Below, one piece after another: positions 38,843 to 49,000 of a DNA stretch of 64,000 nucleotides. The stretch's first letter is position 1; every line of letters starts with the position of its first letter. Below the pieces are notes generated by a model. It ran no database searches, was not told the origin of the DNA, and was given only the letters and a program-made list of their open reading frames with translations. Position numbers and translations under genes: made by a program. The DNA is from Nodularia sp. LEGE 06071. Lineage in GTDB: Bacteria; Cyanobacteriota; Cyanobacteriia; Cyanobacteriales; Nostocaceae. The stretch lies in contig NZ_JADEWH010000003.1 of the NCBI RefSeq assembly GCF_015207755.1, forward strand, positions 62,001-126,000, read 5' to 3'.

Positions 38843-41425
38843 TTACAGCCGTTCCTTGGGTAAGAAGGCAATCGGATCTTTGGCTCCCTTACCTGCTGGG
38901 TGGATTTCAAAGTGAGTGTGTGGCCCAGTACTAAAACCAGTGCTACCCATGTCAGCAATTTGTTGCCCTTGGGTCACCTCTTGACCTGCGCGCACTAAAG
39001 TCCGGCTATTGTGAGCATAGCGAGTCATCGTGCCATCGGCATGGCGAATCTCCACAAGAATGCCGTAACCACCTCTGTTCCAGCCAGATTTTGCCACTAC
39101 ACCGTCGGCGGCTGCGAAAACTGGTGTGCCAGTGGCGTTAGCAATGTCAATACCCCTGTGCATTCTTCCCCAGCGTCTACCATAGCCGGAGGTAAGTACA
39201 CCTTTTGCAGGCCACATATAGCTTGTTGTACCTGTTGAAGGGGGGGGTGTATTCGCGTCAATTGGTCTGGGTAAGTATTGTTCCACTGCTGCCAAAGGCG
39301 GTAACTGTGGCTGTAATTGTGGAGTAACACGGCTTCCCCGCAAGTTTCCGAGAGTGTCAGAGATGTCAGCACCTCTGGCAGATGTGACTGTTCTCGGACC
39401 AGATGCACGGAGACTGGAGGAAAACTCTGGATTGATTGGCTCGTTGGCACGAGGATTACGGATTTGAGAATTAGCCGATTGACCATAGCCAGGTAAATTC
39501 AGGCTGGGAACACGAATGGGAATCGACGCATTGTTTTGTCCGGAAGCAGGTTGAGAAGCCGTGGCATTATTTGGCTTAACAACAGGAATTGCTATGGGAG
39601 CTTTTTCACGTTCATTCGCGGCAGGCCTGATTGTATTCCCCGACTGTTGCTGACGATATTCCTCGCGTAATCTCTGGATTTCCGCTTCTGGACTATTTCT
39701 TTGAACAACGGCAGTGGCTATGGGAGCTGTTTCACGTTCATTCGCCAATGTCCTGATTCCATTCCCAGATTCTTGGCTGCGATATTTCTCCTGTAATTTC
39801 CGGATTTCCGCGTGTAGGCTGTTTGTTTGAGCAACGGCAGTCGGTACAGCAGCTGGCTCTGGTTCAGTAGCGGCGGGCCTGGTTGCAATCCCAGACTGCT
39901 GGTTGCGGGGTTTCTCCTGTAATCTCTGGATATCTCCACGTAAGACGCGCAGACCTTCGTTATCTTTTGTGCTTACCGCTGGCTCTGTGGATTTTTGAGC
40001 CTGCTGGATTTCGGCAAAAATTGGTGGTATTGGTGTATCACCACCTAGTCCCAGTGTATTAGGACTAGTAGATTCGCTCTCTGTGGCTATAACAGTATTT
40101 ACCTGTATCTGGTTATTCGCAGTTACTGGTGTGGGGATAGTTAAACTGTTGTTATTCCCAGATGATGGCAACTGTGATGAAGCAGCAGGGAGATTGGGGT
40201 AGTTATTAGCAGTGTTCACCGAGTAGTTGACTAGCTGTGGCGGACTACTGGAATAGCCGCTATTGGAGTTCACTACCACTGGGATGGGAATACCTGTTGA
40301 GCGATTAACCTGAGTCACAGGAATAATCAGTCTTTGGCTAATTTTAAGTTGATTCGGATTGCTAAGATGATTTGCCTTGACTAGTTCTGATATAGAAATA
40401 TTGTATCTACTCGCGATCGCCGCTAGTGTGTCTCCAGGTTTAACCTCGTAACCTGTATTACCAGAGAAGGCCACCATTTGCGGTGTAGCTGCTACGGGTA
40501 TTGTTAAGGCTTCCGGGTTTGACTCACTGGTTTGTGATCTTTGTTTTAACCTCGATACTAAACCTTCTGTGTTGTCATTGTGGAAAGTTGATGACTCTTC
40601 TACTACCGTTGGACTGGCGCTGATTTCTGGCGCTGTTTGTGTCGTTTTCGGCTGTGTTAGAGCTATGTCATTTTTTGATAAAACTTGGGTCTCCTCAGAC
40701 CGCAACTCCGCCAGACTGTTTCTTAAACGGTTCGATTTTTCTTGTAAGCGATTTAGTGCAAATTCCTGCTGCGCCTTCAGTTGAGCGTTCATTTCACCAC
40801 TGGGATCTGTGGTTTCCCGTGCCTGTGGTTGTGGTTCGCTGGTTAGATACGCAGTTGGTTCGTCAGTTTCATTAGTAACGCTATCAGCACTGGACAGTTT
40901 TTGTACTGTCTCATTTGACTCGATTCCTGTTGACAATCCCTGTGATACTGGGGATTGTAAATACAAGGAAGTTTTGTGAGATTCTGATGTCGGAGCCGGA
41001 ATTTGCACAGACATTCCACTTGCCGCAACTTGCCATTTAGCTTCAAGCCCTTGTAACTGTGAAATTGCTGTTGGTTCCACGATGACAGAATTTTCTGGCA
41101 AGCTGGCTAATAAGACTGTTTGAGTCTCTAGCTTTGTGGAAGCAAATTTCACTGTATTGTCAGAAGCCGCAGGAATTGTTGTGGCTGCCTTTTGGTTACC
41201 AACAGGAGCGGCTGCTTGGGCTTGATCGCTTTGTCGAGTCACCAAAAGGCTCGTTGCTCCCATTGAGATAGCCAAACCAATCATGGCGGCTTGTGTCCGC
41301 GCCCGGCGGTTAACCTTGGGATTAACTACAATATTTAGGGGTTCTAGGTGTTCCACTAGGGCATCATCACTGCTGGGGGTATTTTTCAGCACAGCCTTTT
41401 CTCTTTTTTTCAATGCTCGTTTCAA
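38843..41425 (-). CDS. LysM and M23 peptidoglycan endopeptidase
   Basis: An 860-residue envelope protein. A basic N-terminus and one transmembrane segment (AAMIGLAISMGATSLLV, about 45-61) are followed by a long low-complexity linker. A LysM motif is near 328-372 (YEVKPGDTLAAIASRYNISI). Three imperfect repeats of about 50 residues with QRLQEK, RKLQEK or QRLREE cores cover about 490-640. A C-terminal M23/LytM domain (about 737-858) has zinc ligands in HRGIDIA and HTHFEIH. It probably cleaves peptidoglycan cross-links in the periplasm. Its role in division or filament integrity is unproven. Confidence 0.9.
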   Translation of the reverse strand: MKRALKKREKAVLKNTPSSDDALVEHLEPLNIVVNPKVNRRARTQAAMIGLAISMGATSLLVTRQSDQAQAAAPVGNQKAATTIPAASDNTVKFASTKLETQTVLLASLPENSVIVEPTAISQLQGLEAKWQVAASGMSVQIPAPTSESHKTSLYLQSPVSQGLSTGIESNETVQKLSSADSVTNETDEPTAYLTSEPQPQARETTDPSGEMNAQLKAQQEFALNRLQEKSNRLRNSLAELRSEETQVLSKNDIALTQPKTTQTAPEISASPTVVEESSTFHNDNTEGLVSRLKQRSQTSESNPEALTIPVAATPQMVAFSGNTGYEVKPGDTLAAIASRYNISISELVKANHLSNPNQLKISQRLIIPVTQVNRSTGIPIPVVVNSNSGYSSSPPQLVNYSVNTANNYPNLPAASSQLPSSGNNNSLTIPTPVTANNQIQVNTVIATESESTSPNTLGLGGDTPIPPIFAEIQQAQKSTEPAVSTKDNEGLRVLRGDIQRLQEKPRNQQSGIATRPAATEPEPAAVPTAVAQTNSLHAEIRKLQEKYRSQESGNGIRTLANERETAPIATAVVQRNSPEAEIQRLREEYRQQQSGNTIRPAANEREKAPIAIPVVKPNNATASQPASGQNNASIPIRVPSLNLPGYGQSANSQIRNPRANEPINPEFSSSLRASGPRTVTSARGADISDTLGNLRGSRVTPQLQPQLPPLAAVEQYLPRPIDANTPPPSTGTTSYMWPAKGVLTSGYGRRWGRMHRGIDIANATGTPVFAAADGVVAKSGWNRGGYGILVEIRHADGTMTRYAHNSRTLVRAGQEVTQGQQIADMGSTGFSTGPHTHFEIHPAGKGAKDPIAFLPKERL

Positions 41426-42218
41426 AGACGACCTCCTATGATCACTAGCGCTTAACTGATCTCGATTTTTCAGTCGGATACTAGTCCATGATTTAGATCA
41501 CATCGAATGATAGATCAAGATCACTTTCACCAGAGATACTTACGCAAGATTAACTTGCTTCTCTGATTTAGACAAGTTCACACATGGAATGCAAAACTTC
41601 AAAATTGCTGTGCTTACTTGTCCCGTTCACTCCTACACACCATAGAACGTTTGCTTTTGATCTTTGTCTTCACTTCTTGTGCAACGGTTGCTAGGACTGA
41701 AGAATAATTATATATTCACCAAGCCCATTGCGGCTGTCAACAATAGGTAAGTTTGACTTCAGGAAAAGCTCTGCCCTCTGCTGTAGATATATTCAAGGTT
41801 TTTCTACTCGATCCGCCTTACCAACACGAGACCTTACGTTGATTCAGCCCTAAAAATCAACCGTACAAACTTATCACTACTTTTGTCCTCCTGGAAATTA
41901 CCTATTCCCCAAAAATAGCTCAAATACATGACGAGAAAAGGTTTGACTATTTTTATTTTCCTAGTCACGCCGACTTAAGTTCATCAAAATTTATCATCCA
42001 AATTCGGTATACGCTCGAATTTGATATACAAATTTCTTATATTAATCCGCTTGTTGTGGTGTGTGTTGCACACTAAAACTAGGGTTATCAGATATTTATG
42101 TATAAATTATCATGATATTTTTTGCCTACTGAGAGTGATTGTTGGGGAGAAAATCACAATCTGGGATGATTCTTGGCGATTTAGTCAGTATTATTACTTG
42201 CCGAGTATCTGTCCATAA
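41426..42218. other. Upstream region of the M23 gene
   Basis: 793 bp without a supported gene, between two minus-strand genes. It presumably contains the promoter and leader of the peptidase gene. I see only short AT-rich palindromes and no repeat family member. Confidence 0.4.
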
Positions 42219-42680
42219 TTACAGTAAATAACCCAACTGACGACGGGCTTCAAACAAACTTACGGCGACACTTACCGAAAGATTCAAGCTGCGAACATGA
42301 GGCTGTGCCATCGGAATATAAACGGTAGCATCACAATCTGAGAGAATTGTTGATGGTAAACCTGTGGTTTCACTACCAAAAAGCAACCAATCGTCGGCTT
42401 GAAATTCAAAGCTGGTGTAATTAAAATTACCCCTGACAGTGAAGCCTAAGCACCTACCTCCACGTTCTTGATGTGTGGCTTGAAAGGCTTCTAGGGATTC
42501 GTGATAATGCAGCTTGACATAAGGCCAGTAATCTAACCCGGCTCTTTTGAGGTAGCGATCGCTAATTTCAAACCCCAAAGGTGCTACTAAATGTAATTCT
42601 GTACCCGTAGCGGCACAAGTACGCGCAATATTGCCTGTGTTTGGGGGTATTTGCGGATAAACTAAAACGACCTGGGGCAT
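42219..42680 (-). CDS. trmL: tRNA (cytidine/uridine-2'-O-)-methyltransferase TrmL
   Basis: A 153-residue SPOUT methyltransferase modifying the wobble base of certain leucine tRNAs. Motifs: PQIPPNTGNIARTCAATG (8-25), LLFGSETTGLP and the knot-forming IPMAQPHVRSLNLSVSVAVS. The length is standard for the TrmL family (about 155). It begins at ATG 42680 and appears monocistronic. Confidence 0.92.
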   Translation of the reverse strand: MPQVVLVYPQIPPNTGNIARTCAATGTELHLVAPLGFEISDRYLKRAGLDYWPYVKLHYHESLEAFQATHQERGGRCLGFTVRGNFNYTSFEFQADDWLLFGSETTGLPSTILSDCDATVYIPMAQPHVRSLNLSVSVAVSLFEARRQLGYLL

Positions 42681-42936
42681 TGTCTGTAAAAATACTTAAT
42701 TGTGTAATTATATACTAAAAAGATACTTTTCTATCTAATGATCGAGTCCATTCATAGGTTTTATTAATAAATATCAAATCATACCTAAAGATTAAATTTT
42801 TTAAACAAAAGATAATTTTTTTTAAACCTGCGCTAGCACATATTTTGGCTTTCATCAAGCATAAAGAATTTTTGGGAGAGAAAAGATTTTTGGGGTTTCT
42901 CTCGCCAAATCTATTCTGGGGATGAAAACAGAAAAT

Positions 42937-44076
42937 TTAAACTACCAGAGGCGAACACAATTTATTTTCAAGTTCAACTTCCCGTTCTTCAGTCGCCACA
43001 ATAGCCTGAGTGATCACGCGCTGGGAGTCAAAACCGACTGCGTGGAGTTGTAACCACTGTTGGGCTTCGTTACCTCCGCGGAGAATTTTCTGCAAAGGAG
43101 AAAGAAAACAGCTAAAACCATGTTGTTTAGCGATCGCCCAAACTTGTTCATATAGTTCAGCAATCCAATCTCTAGCGATAATAGTTCTGCCATCTTGCCA
43201 ATGTTGTAATTCAGCATCGAGACTAGCAGTAGCTGCGGCGGCTTCGTTCCTGGCGGTGATAGCAAGCAGTTCTTCCGGGGAAAAAGTGCTTTGAGTTAAC
43301 GGATCGAGATCAGGGTTGGCGATTAACTGCAACAAACGCGCTTCTAGGAAGGCTGCAATGGCTAATAAAGCAATGGGATCGGTAACTAAGTCACAAATGC
43401 GTAATTCCAGGCGATTCAGGTCATGAGGACGGCGATCGCCATTTGGTCTTACCGATGTCCACAAATGCCGCACATTTTGCATGGTTCCAGCAGCTATCTG
43501 TGATTCCACCCATTGGATATGATGGGCGTGGCTGGTAAATAAGGGAACATGGGCGGGCGTTTGCGGAAACACAGCCCAACGACTGGAATGATAACCCGTA
43601 GCATTGCCATCCAGGAAGGGAGATGAGGCACTCAAGGCGAGGAATAAAGGCGCTTCTAACCGAATTAGCCGACAAGCCCGCATTAATATTTCTGGATCAC
43701 TGATGCCGATATTAATATGAACGCTGGCCGTAACTACTTTTGTCCCGTAGGTATTTTCAATGTAGTCATGATAGGGGCTACTGGGGTCAGAACGAAAAAA
43801 GCGATCGCTGCCACCCAAAGACAAAGTACTACCAGGAATCAAAGTGTAATTGCCTAAACTCTGGAGATAGTTGCGTAACTGTCGGCGGGGACGTAGCAAA
43901 GCACACAATAACTGTTCATAATTATTCAGTGGTGCTGTGATGTATTCCACATTGCGGCTATCTGGTTCCCGCACAAACCCATCCAAAGAGTCCACAATTT
44001 TGTCGGAGAGACCGACTATTTCACCTTGAGGCGTACCAGTATACATCTCAATCTCGAAGCCTTTTAATAGAACCAC
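42937..44076 (-). CDS. gshA: Glutamate--cysteine ligase, cyanobacterial type
   Basis: A 379-residue enzyme catalysing the first step of glutathione synthesis. The start is GTG 44076, preceded by GAGGAG. KGFEIEMYTG at the N-terminus, SVHINIGISDPE, the VRPNGDRRPHDLNRLELRICD core and SSRWAVFPQTPAHVP are recognisable from the cyanobacterial GshA group, related to GCS2 ligases. No gshB is nearby. The protein is soluble. The gene lies alone, about 170 bp downstream of the PLD/helicase operon on the same strand. Confidence 0.85.
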   Translation of the reverse strand: MVLLKGFEIEMYTGTPQGEIVGLSDKIVDSLDGFVREPDSRNVEYITAPLNNYEQLLCALLRPRRQLRNYLQSLGNYTLIPGSTLSLGGSDRFFRSDPSSPYHDYIENTYGTKVVTASVHINIGISDPEILMRACRLIRLEAPLFLALSASSPFLDGNATGYHSSRWAVFPQTPAHVPLFTSHAHHIQWVESQIAAGTMQNVRHLWTSVRPNGDRRPHDLNRLELRICDLVTDPIALLAIAAFLEARLLQLIANPDLDPLTQSTFSPEELLAITARNEAAAATASLDAELQHWQDGRTIIARDWIAELYEQVWAIAKQHGFSCFLSPLQKILRGGNEAQQWLQLHAVGFDSQRVITQAIVATEEREVELENKLCSPLVV

Positions 44077-44245
44077 TTTGTTCTCCTCGCCTCTCCTAAT
44101 CTAAGAATTGTATCGAATTAGACGAATTTCTGCATCTACATTTAAATTAACTTAAAATTTAGAATTATTTAACAATTAAGTTTTTCCGAGCATCGAATAA
44201 CATATATATTGTAAAATTACAAGTATTGATAGGATGAAATATTTC

Positions 44246-46048
44246 TCAAGTTTTCGGTTTCTTTTTTTTGGGAGATGAACTTTGTCCCATGATAAACTTA
44301 TCCGGTGAATCGTTCTCCTGAGCAATATTGAGACGGATAAATTCCGCCCATACTTGCTGACTAAGTAAGTTTAAAGCAGTTTCAGGTTTGTGAGATGCGA
44401 TCGCATTGATAACTTTCCGCCATCCCTGCTGTAACGACTCCATAAAAGCTTCCTCCCCGGAAAATTGACTCAGCAAAGAAAATGCAGTTGGTAAATTTAT
44501 GGAATCATCTAGTATTTTTTGTGACGTTAAATCGTGAAGTAGAATATTTAACCACACTGGGAGAAGTTCCCACCATTTGCTTTGTTGTATCTCCTTGAGT
44601 GCGATATTTTGCATATTTAGCGCCCCCCAAACACACAAAGATTCTACAGCCATTTGAAAATCATGGTTTTCTAAAGCAAAATTCCATTGTGTTTGGGCAT
44701 AATTTTGGCAACGATGAGCCAGAAACTGATATGATTCTGCAACTTGCTGAGGAATAGTAACTTGATAGACAGACTCACCCTGTGGTAAATTTTCACCACC
44801 ACAAGAAATCCAGTCATAAAATCCATAAAAATGAATTTCTTGATCAACTATAATTTCTTTAACATGGGAATTTCCCAGCCAGAAAACCTGTACAGATGGT
44901 AAACCATGAGGCGTTTTGATAGCGTGGAGTTTTTTTGCTACTTCTGGTGATATAGAGATTTCCACATCTGCTTCTTTTAGTGAAACTCCATATCCAATTA
45001 AAATCCACACTCCACGATTAGCCAATTTTTGCAACAGCGTTAAAAATTCTTCATTAATAACAGCTTTATTCAACGAAGGAGAGTAGATGAGAATTTGACG
45101 TTTTGCCGAATTTAAACTTTCTCGAAAAGTGGGAGTAATTTCCGCATCGCGTAACTTTAAAGCTCCTTGGCTAAGTTTTTCCAGTCTAGATTCTATTTCT
45201 ATATTTTTATGATTAAGAGTAGCTTCACGCTCCAAATTGATAGCTTCATTGGATAATTTGCATAAAGTTTGCCAAGGTATTTTACCTTTACTTTGCAGCA
45301 CGTCCATTCGTTTTGATGCTGACTCTAAAATTTGCTTACCGCTTCTGATTTCGATACTCAATTTATTTTCCCCAGCATCGAAAACCACAAACAAAGATAT
45401 ATTTTTCCAAATGATTTGCGCCGGGGCTAAAACTTTACAGCTAGTAACAATTTTCCCCAATTCTGGGACATGAAAATCTAAACCTGACAACTGAATACAT
45501 TTCTGTAATTTCTCAATTGATAAAGCAGATATATCATTAATTTTTCGCGCAATTTTGATAAATTCAGCTAAATCAGGTAAAGTTAAAGAAGCATCATTTA
45601 ATGGTTCAGCATGAAATATCAGCTTGCCGTCTAAAGCATCGGAAACAGCATATATTTGGATAGGATATGGCAGTTGTGGTACAGAACCCTTAGCGTAAAA
45701 ATCACGCCCTTCATCTGTAACTGTAATTGGCGATGTTGCGGATAAAGTTTGTAATGCTTGCAGATTTGCAGTGGTACTGCGGACAAATATCGGGTCAAGT
45801 CCCAATATAGATGCTAATTGATCTTCAGTGGGTGGAGGTGTAAATTCAATTCCAGCGCGGATAATAAATTCTTCGAGGACGTTAAATTCGCGCGGTTCCC
45901 GAATAGACAATTCTACAGGAGTTTGATGTAAACTATAGCGAAATTCCCGTGCGGCTAAAACTGATAATTCAGGATTTTTGGCGGTAATTTCCTCTACTAA
46001 ATTTATGAGTTTGTTGTCAATAGGTTTAGCCGCAGCAGCGAGAAACAT
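44246..46048 (-). CDS. PLD-like protein coupled to a UPF1-type helicase
   Basis: About 600 residues. The ATG at 46048 (MFLAAAAKPIDN) is chosen over the TTG just before it. Residues about 60-110 look like a winged-helix segment (LASILGLDPIFVRSTTANLQ...TDEGRDFY). A middle domain of unknown type follows. A phospholipase-D-like region starts near 310 (SAKRQILIYSPSLNKAVI) and carries one HxK(x4)D motif, HVKEIIVD, near 395-402; a second HKD motif is not apparent. It overlaps the helicase gene by 23 bp, so the two are tightly coupled. A PLD nuclease working as a dimer with the helicase is a reasonable inference. The last residues are lysine-rich. Confidence 0.65.
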   Translation of the reverse strand: MFLAAAAKPIDNKLINLVEEITAKNPELSVLAAREFRYSLHQTPVELSIREPREFNVLEEFIIRAGIEFTPPPTEDQLASILGLDPIFVRSTTANLQALQTLSATSPITVTDEGRDFYAKGSVPQLPYPIQIYAVSDALDGKLIFHAEPLNDASLTLPDLAEFIKIARKINDISALSIEKLQKCIQLSGLDFHVPELGKIVTSCKVLAPAQIIWKNISLFVVFDAGENKLSIEIRSGKQILESASKRMDVLQSKGKIPWQTLCKLSNEAINLEREATLNHKNIEIESRLEKLSQGALKLRDAEITPTFRESLNSAKRQILIYSPSLNKAVINEEFLTLLQKLANRGVWILIGYGVSLKEADVEISISPEVAKKLHAIKTPHGLPSVQVFWLGNSHVKEIIVDQEIHFYGFYDWISCGGENLPQGESVYQVTIPQQVAESYQFLAHRCQNYAQTQWNFALENHDFQMAVESLCVWGALNMQNIALKEIQQSKWWELLPVWLNILLHDLTSQKILDDSINLPTAFSLLSQFSGEEAFMESLQQGWRKVINAIASHKPETALNLLSQQVWAEFIRLNIAQENDSPDKFIMGQSSSPKKKKPKT

Positions 46049-49000
46049 CAACGAAACCTCCTTGACTATCGACAGTACGAGAAATCTCTAAATACATATC
46101 TCCAACTTTTCCGCCTTGGCGGGTAAATAAGTCGTGACAACCCACAATTACCAGTAATTCCTGGGCGCGAGAAAAAGCCACATTCACCCGTTCTGGTTTC
46201 TTTGCAAAACCGACATCGCCTTGATGATTATTCCTCACCATACTCACAATTACCACTGCGCGTTCCATTCCTTGAAATCTATCAACTGTACCCGTGCGAA
46301 TTTCCAATGAAGGAAAAAGTTCAGATTGTAACCGGTCATCAATTTTTCTCAGTTGCGCGCCATAGAATGTAATTACCGCAATTTCCTTTTTAGGTTCCCC
46401 ATTAGCAACTTTAGCAGCCCAAGTATCCTCGAATTGCTGACATAGGTTTTCAATGACATCAATTTCACGCAGATTAGAAAAGGAAGTATTTTCCCGTTCT
46501 TCTTGAAATTTATCTTCTCTGGGCATTTTCACCCAAACAAGATGATGATTTTTTTGAATAATTTCCCCTGTCAAATTATGGGCGCGTTGGGTGTCAGGTT
46601 CTAAAAGTCCACATTCTAATTTACCATGATAAAACTGATTGATTGCTCCCATAATAAAGGGGTGCATTCTATATTGTGTATTCAGCATTTGTTTGACGCT
46701 TTTATCAGCAGCTTCAAACTGAATTTTAAATAATGATTCTTCTAAAAATTGCAATTCTGATTTGGTACTTCCAAGTGATTGGGCAACTTCTTCCACTGTG
46801 CTAGTATCCAGCATGGGTGGTAATTGTCGATGGTCACCTACCAAGACTAACTTTTTGCCTTTTAAAGCGGGGATAAGTAACTCTGGTGGAGTACACTTAC
46901 TTACTTCATCGATGATGACGACATCAAAGGCTTTAAATTCTTGGGAAAAATTATAATTTGCAGCTTGTACACAAGTAATTCCAACGACGTTAGCATTATC
47001 TAAATAAATCCGTCTTAAATCGTTGCGATCGCGTTCTGATGGATTTTTGACTTTGGCGATCCAATCTTTGGTAAAATCTTGGTAGCGGCTGAGATAATTT
47101 TCCTCTTCAGTCAGTTGATTTTGCCAAGCATCAAACTGTGCTTTTATCCTGTGTAAAAATTCCAGATTAAATAAATCTGCATGGATATCTGCTGGCTGAA
47201 ATTTATCAGGTATGGTTTGCCAGAAATTTTCCCACCAATTTTTTGATAAAATTAAATCTTCGCTGGGCTGTATCTGTGGTTCCTTATCTAATTTATTTAG
47301 TTGGGTTTGGATTTGTTTCAGTTGCTTTTGAGCAAGTGTATTTTCTTGTTCTATAATTAATATCTGCTCATCTAAAGACTTTTTGATAGTCTCTAAAACT
47401 TGGAACGGTGCAATTGATGGAATTAAAGTTTCTAAATTGCTGAGATAACTTACCCCAGCATTTACCTGAGTTGCAAATTCTTGGAAATGTTCCCAAATTT
47501 TTGATTGTGTTGTCAGATATTCTGTAACTAAAGCCCGTAATTTATCAGGGACATTTTGCTGCTGGTTCAGTAATTGCAAAATCTGGATAACTTGTTCCAG
47601 TTTGAAATTAGCAGTTTCGATTTGAGACGAAGTAGCAGATATTTGTTGTTGAGTAGTTCTGTATTTCTCAAGTTCAAGTAATCGCTGTTGGAGAGACTGA
47701 AGCTGTTGTTCCGTTTCAGCCTTAACTCGTGCGATACATTGGCGCGCATTTGCGAGGATATTTGTGAGTAAGTCTTCGCTAATGTATTTCACAGTAGAGT
47801 CGAGGTTATTTAATTCCCAGGCTTTACCATATACTGTTTGCATTCTGGTTAAAAACAACTGAGTATTTTCCACCAGCAACTTGCGCTGATTTGGGTTGAG
47901 GAGTTGATAATTCTTAAACTCTTCATGGATTTTACGCCATTGAGTGCGATCGCTCGCTGATAGCACGATGGGAATCTGACTAAAATTTTGCTCTAAAAAG
48001 TAACTAAAATTATACTGTTTACCGATTCTATCAACAAAGCCGCCTTCCGTTTCATACATCAAAGCTTTTTCTAAAGCTTGACAATCTGGCAAATGTATCT
48101 GATATTTTTTCGGTACTATAGTTAACTTTAATTGATTAGCAAACATCAACAAACCCAGTGGTAATTGCACCAAATCTTCTGTTAATGTTTGTCCTGATTG
48201 CTGACATTCTTTGACTGTTTGAGATAATACCACAGGTGCTGTAAACTTCCATTCCTTAATAGCTGCAATCACATAATCAATTTCGCGTTGGCGATTTTGC
48301 CAACCTTGAATTGTCTGCTGTAAAATTTGCCGTTTGGCGATAAATTCCTGCTCATCTATTTCTGGTTGATTCAGATGAGGAGAATTTTGTGGAATCATCG
48401 ATACCGCTTCTGCAACTTCCGACATGACTAAAATCGCATCTTGGGCGTAACTGAATGCTATTCTAAAATCAGCAATTTTATCAGCTACACTTTCACCTAA
48501 CCAAACGGCTAATCCAAATGCACCATAAGCAGGACGCACTAAACCAAGTTCATCAGTGCAATTGATAGCTTGACTAACATTTGTCAAAAAATCTTGAATT
48601 AAAACATTACCCTCTGTGTATGGCTGAAGATGTGGTAAAGAATTTTTAACTTCCGGCGCTTCCCAATTGATATTTGGGGCATTTTTGAGGAGATAATCTA
48701 AGCCTAACTGAATAGATTCAACCTGATTTATTTTATCTAAACTTTGCTGATAAGTTGCTTCTTGAATTTTACAGGTTGCTGCTAAAGCTTCCTTTTGCTG
48801 ATTAAATTCATTTTGTTGCTGATTCAGGTGTGATTCTAACTGTAAATAATCGGTAAATCGTGGTAATTCAACCAACAAATTTCCCAAAAATTGGACATTT
48901 TCCAAACGTTTACCAAGACTATTTTCACAGTCAGTAGCCGTATTTTCCAACCATGTCCCAATCACTTTGTCTTCTAAAAATGGCTGTCCTTCTTCCCCGA

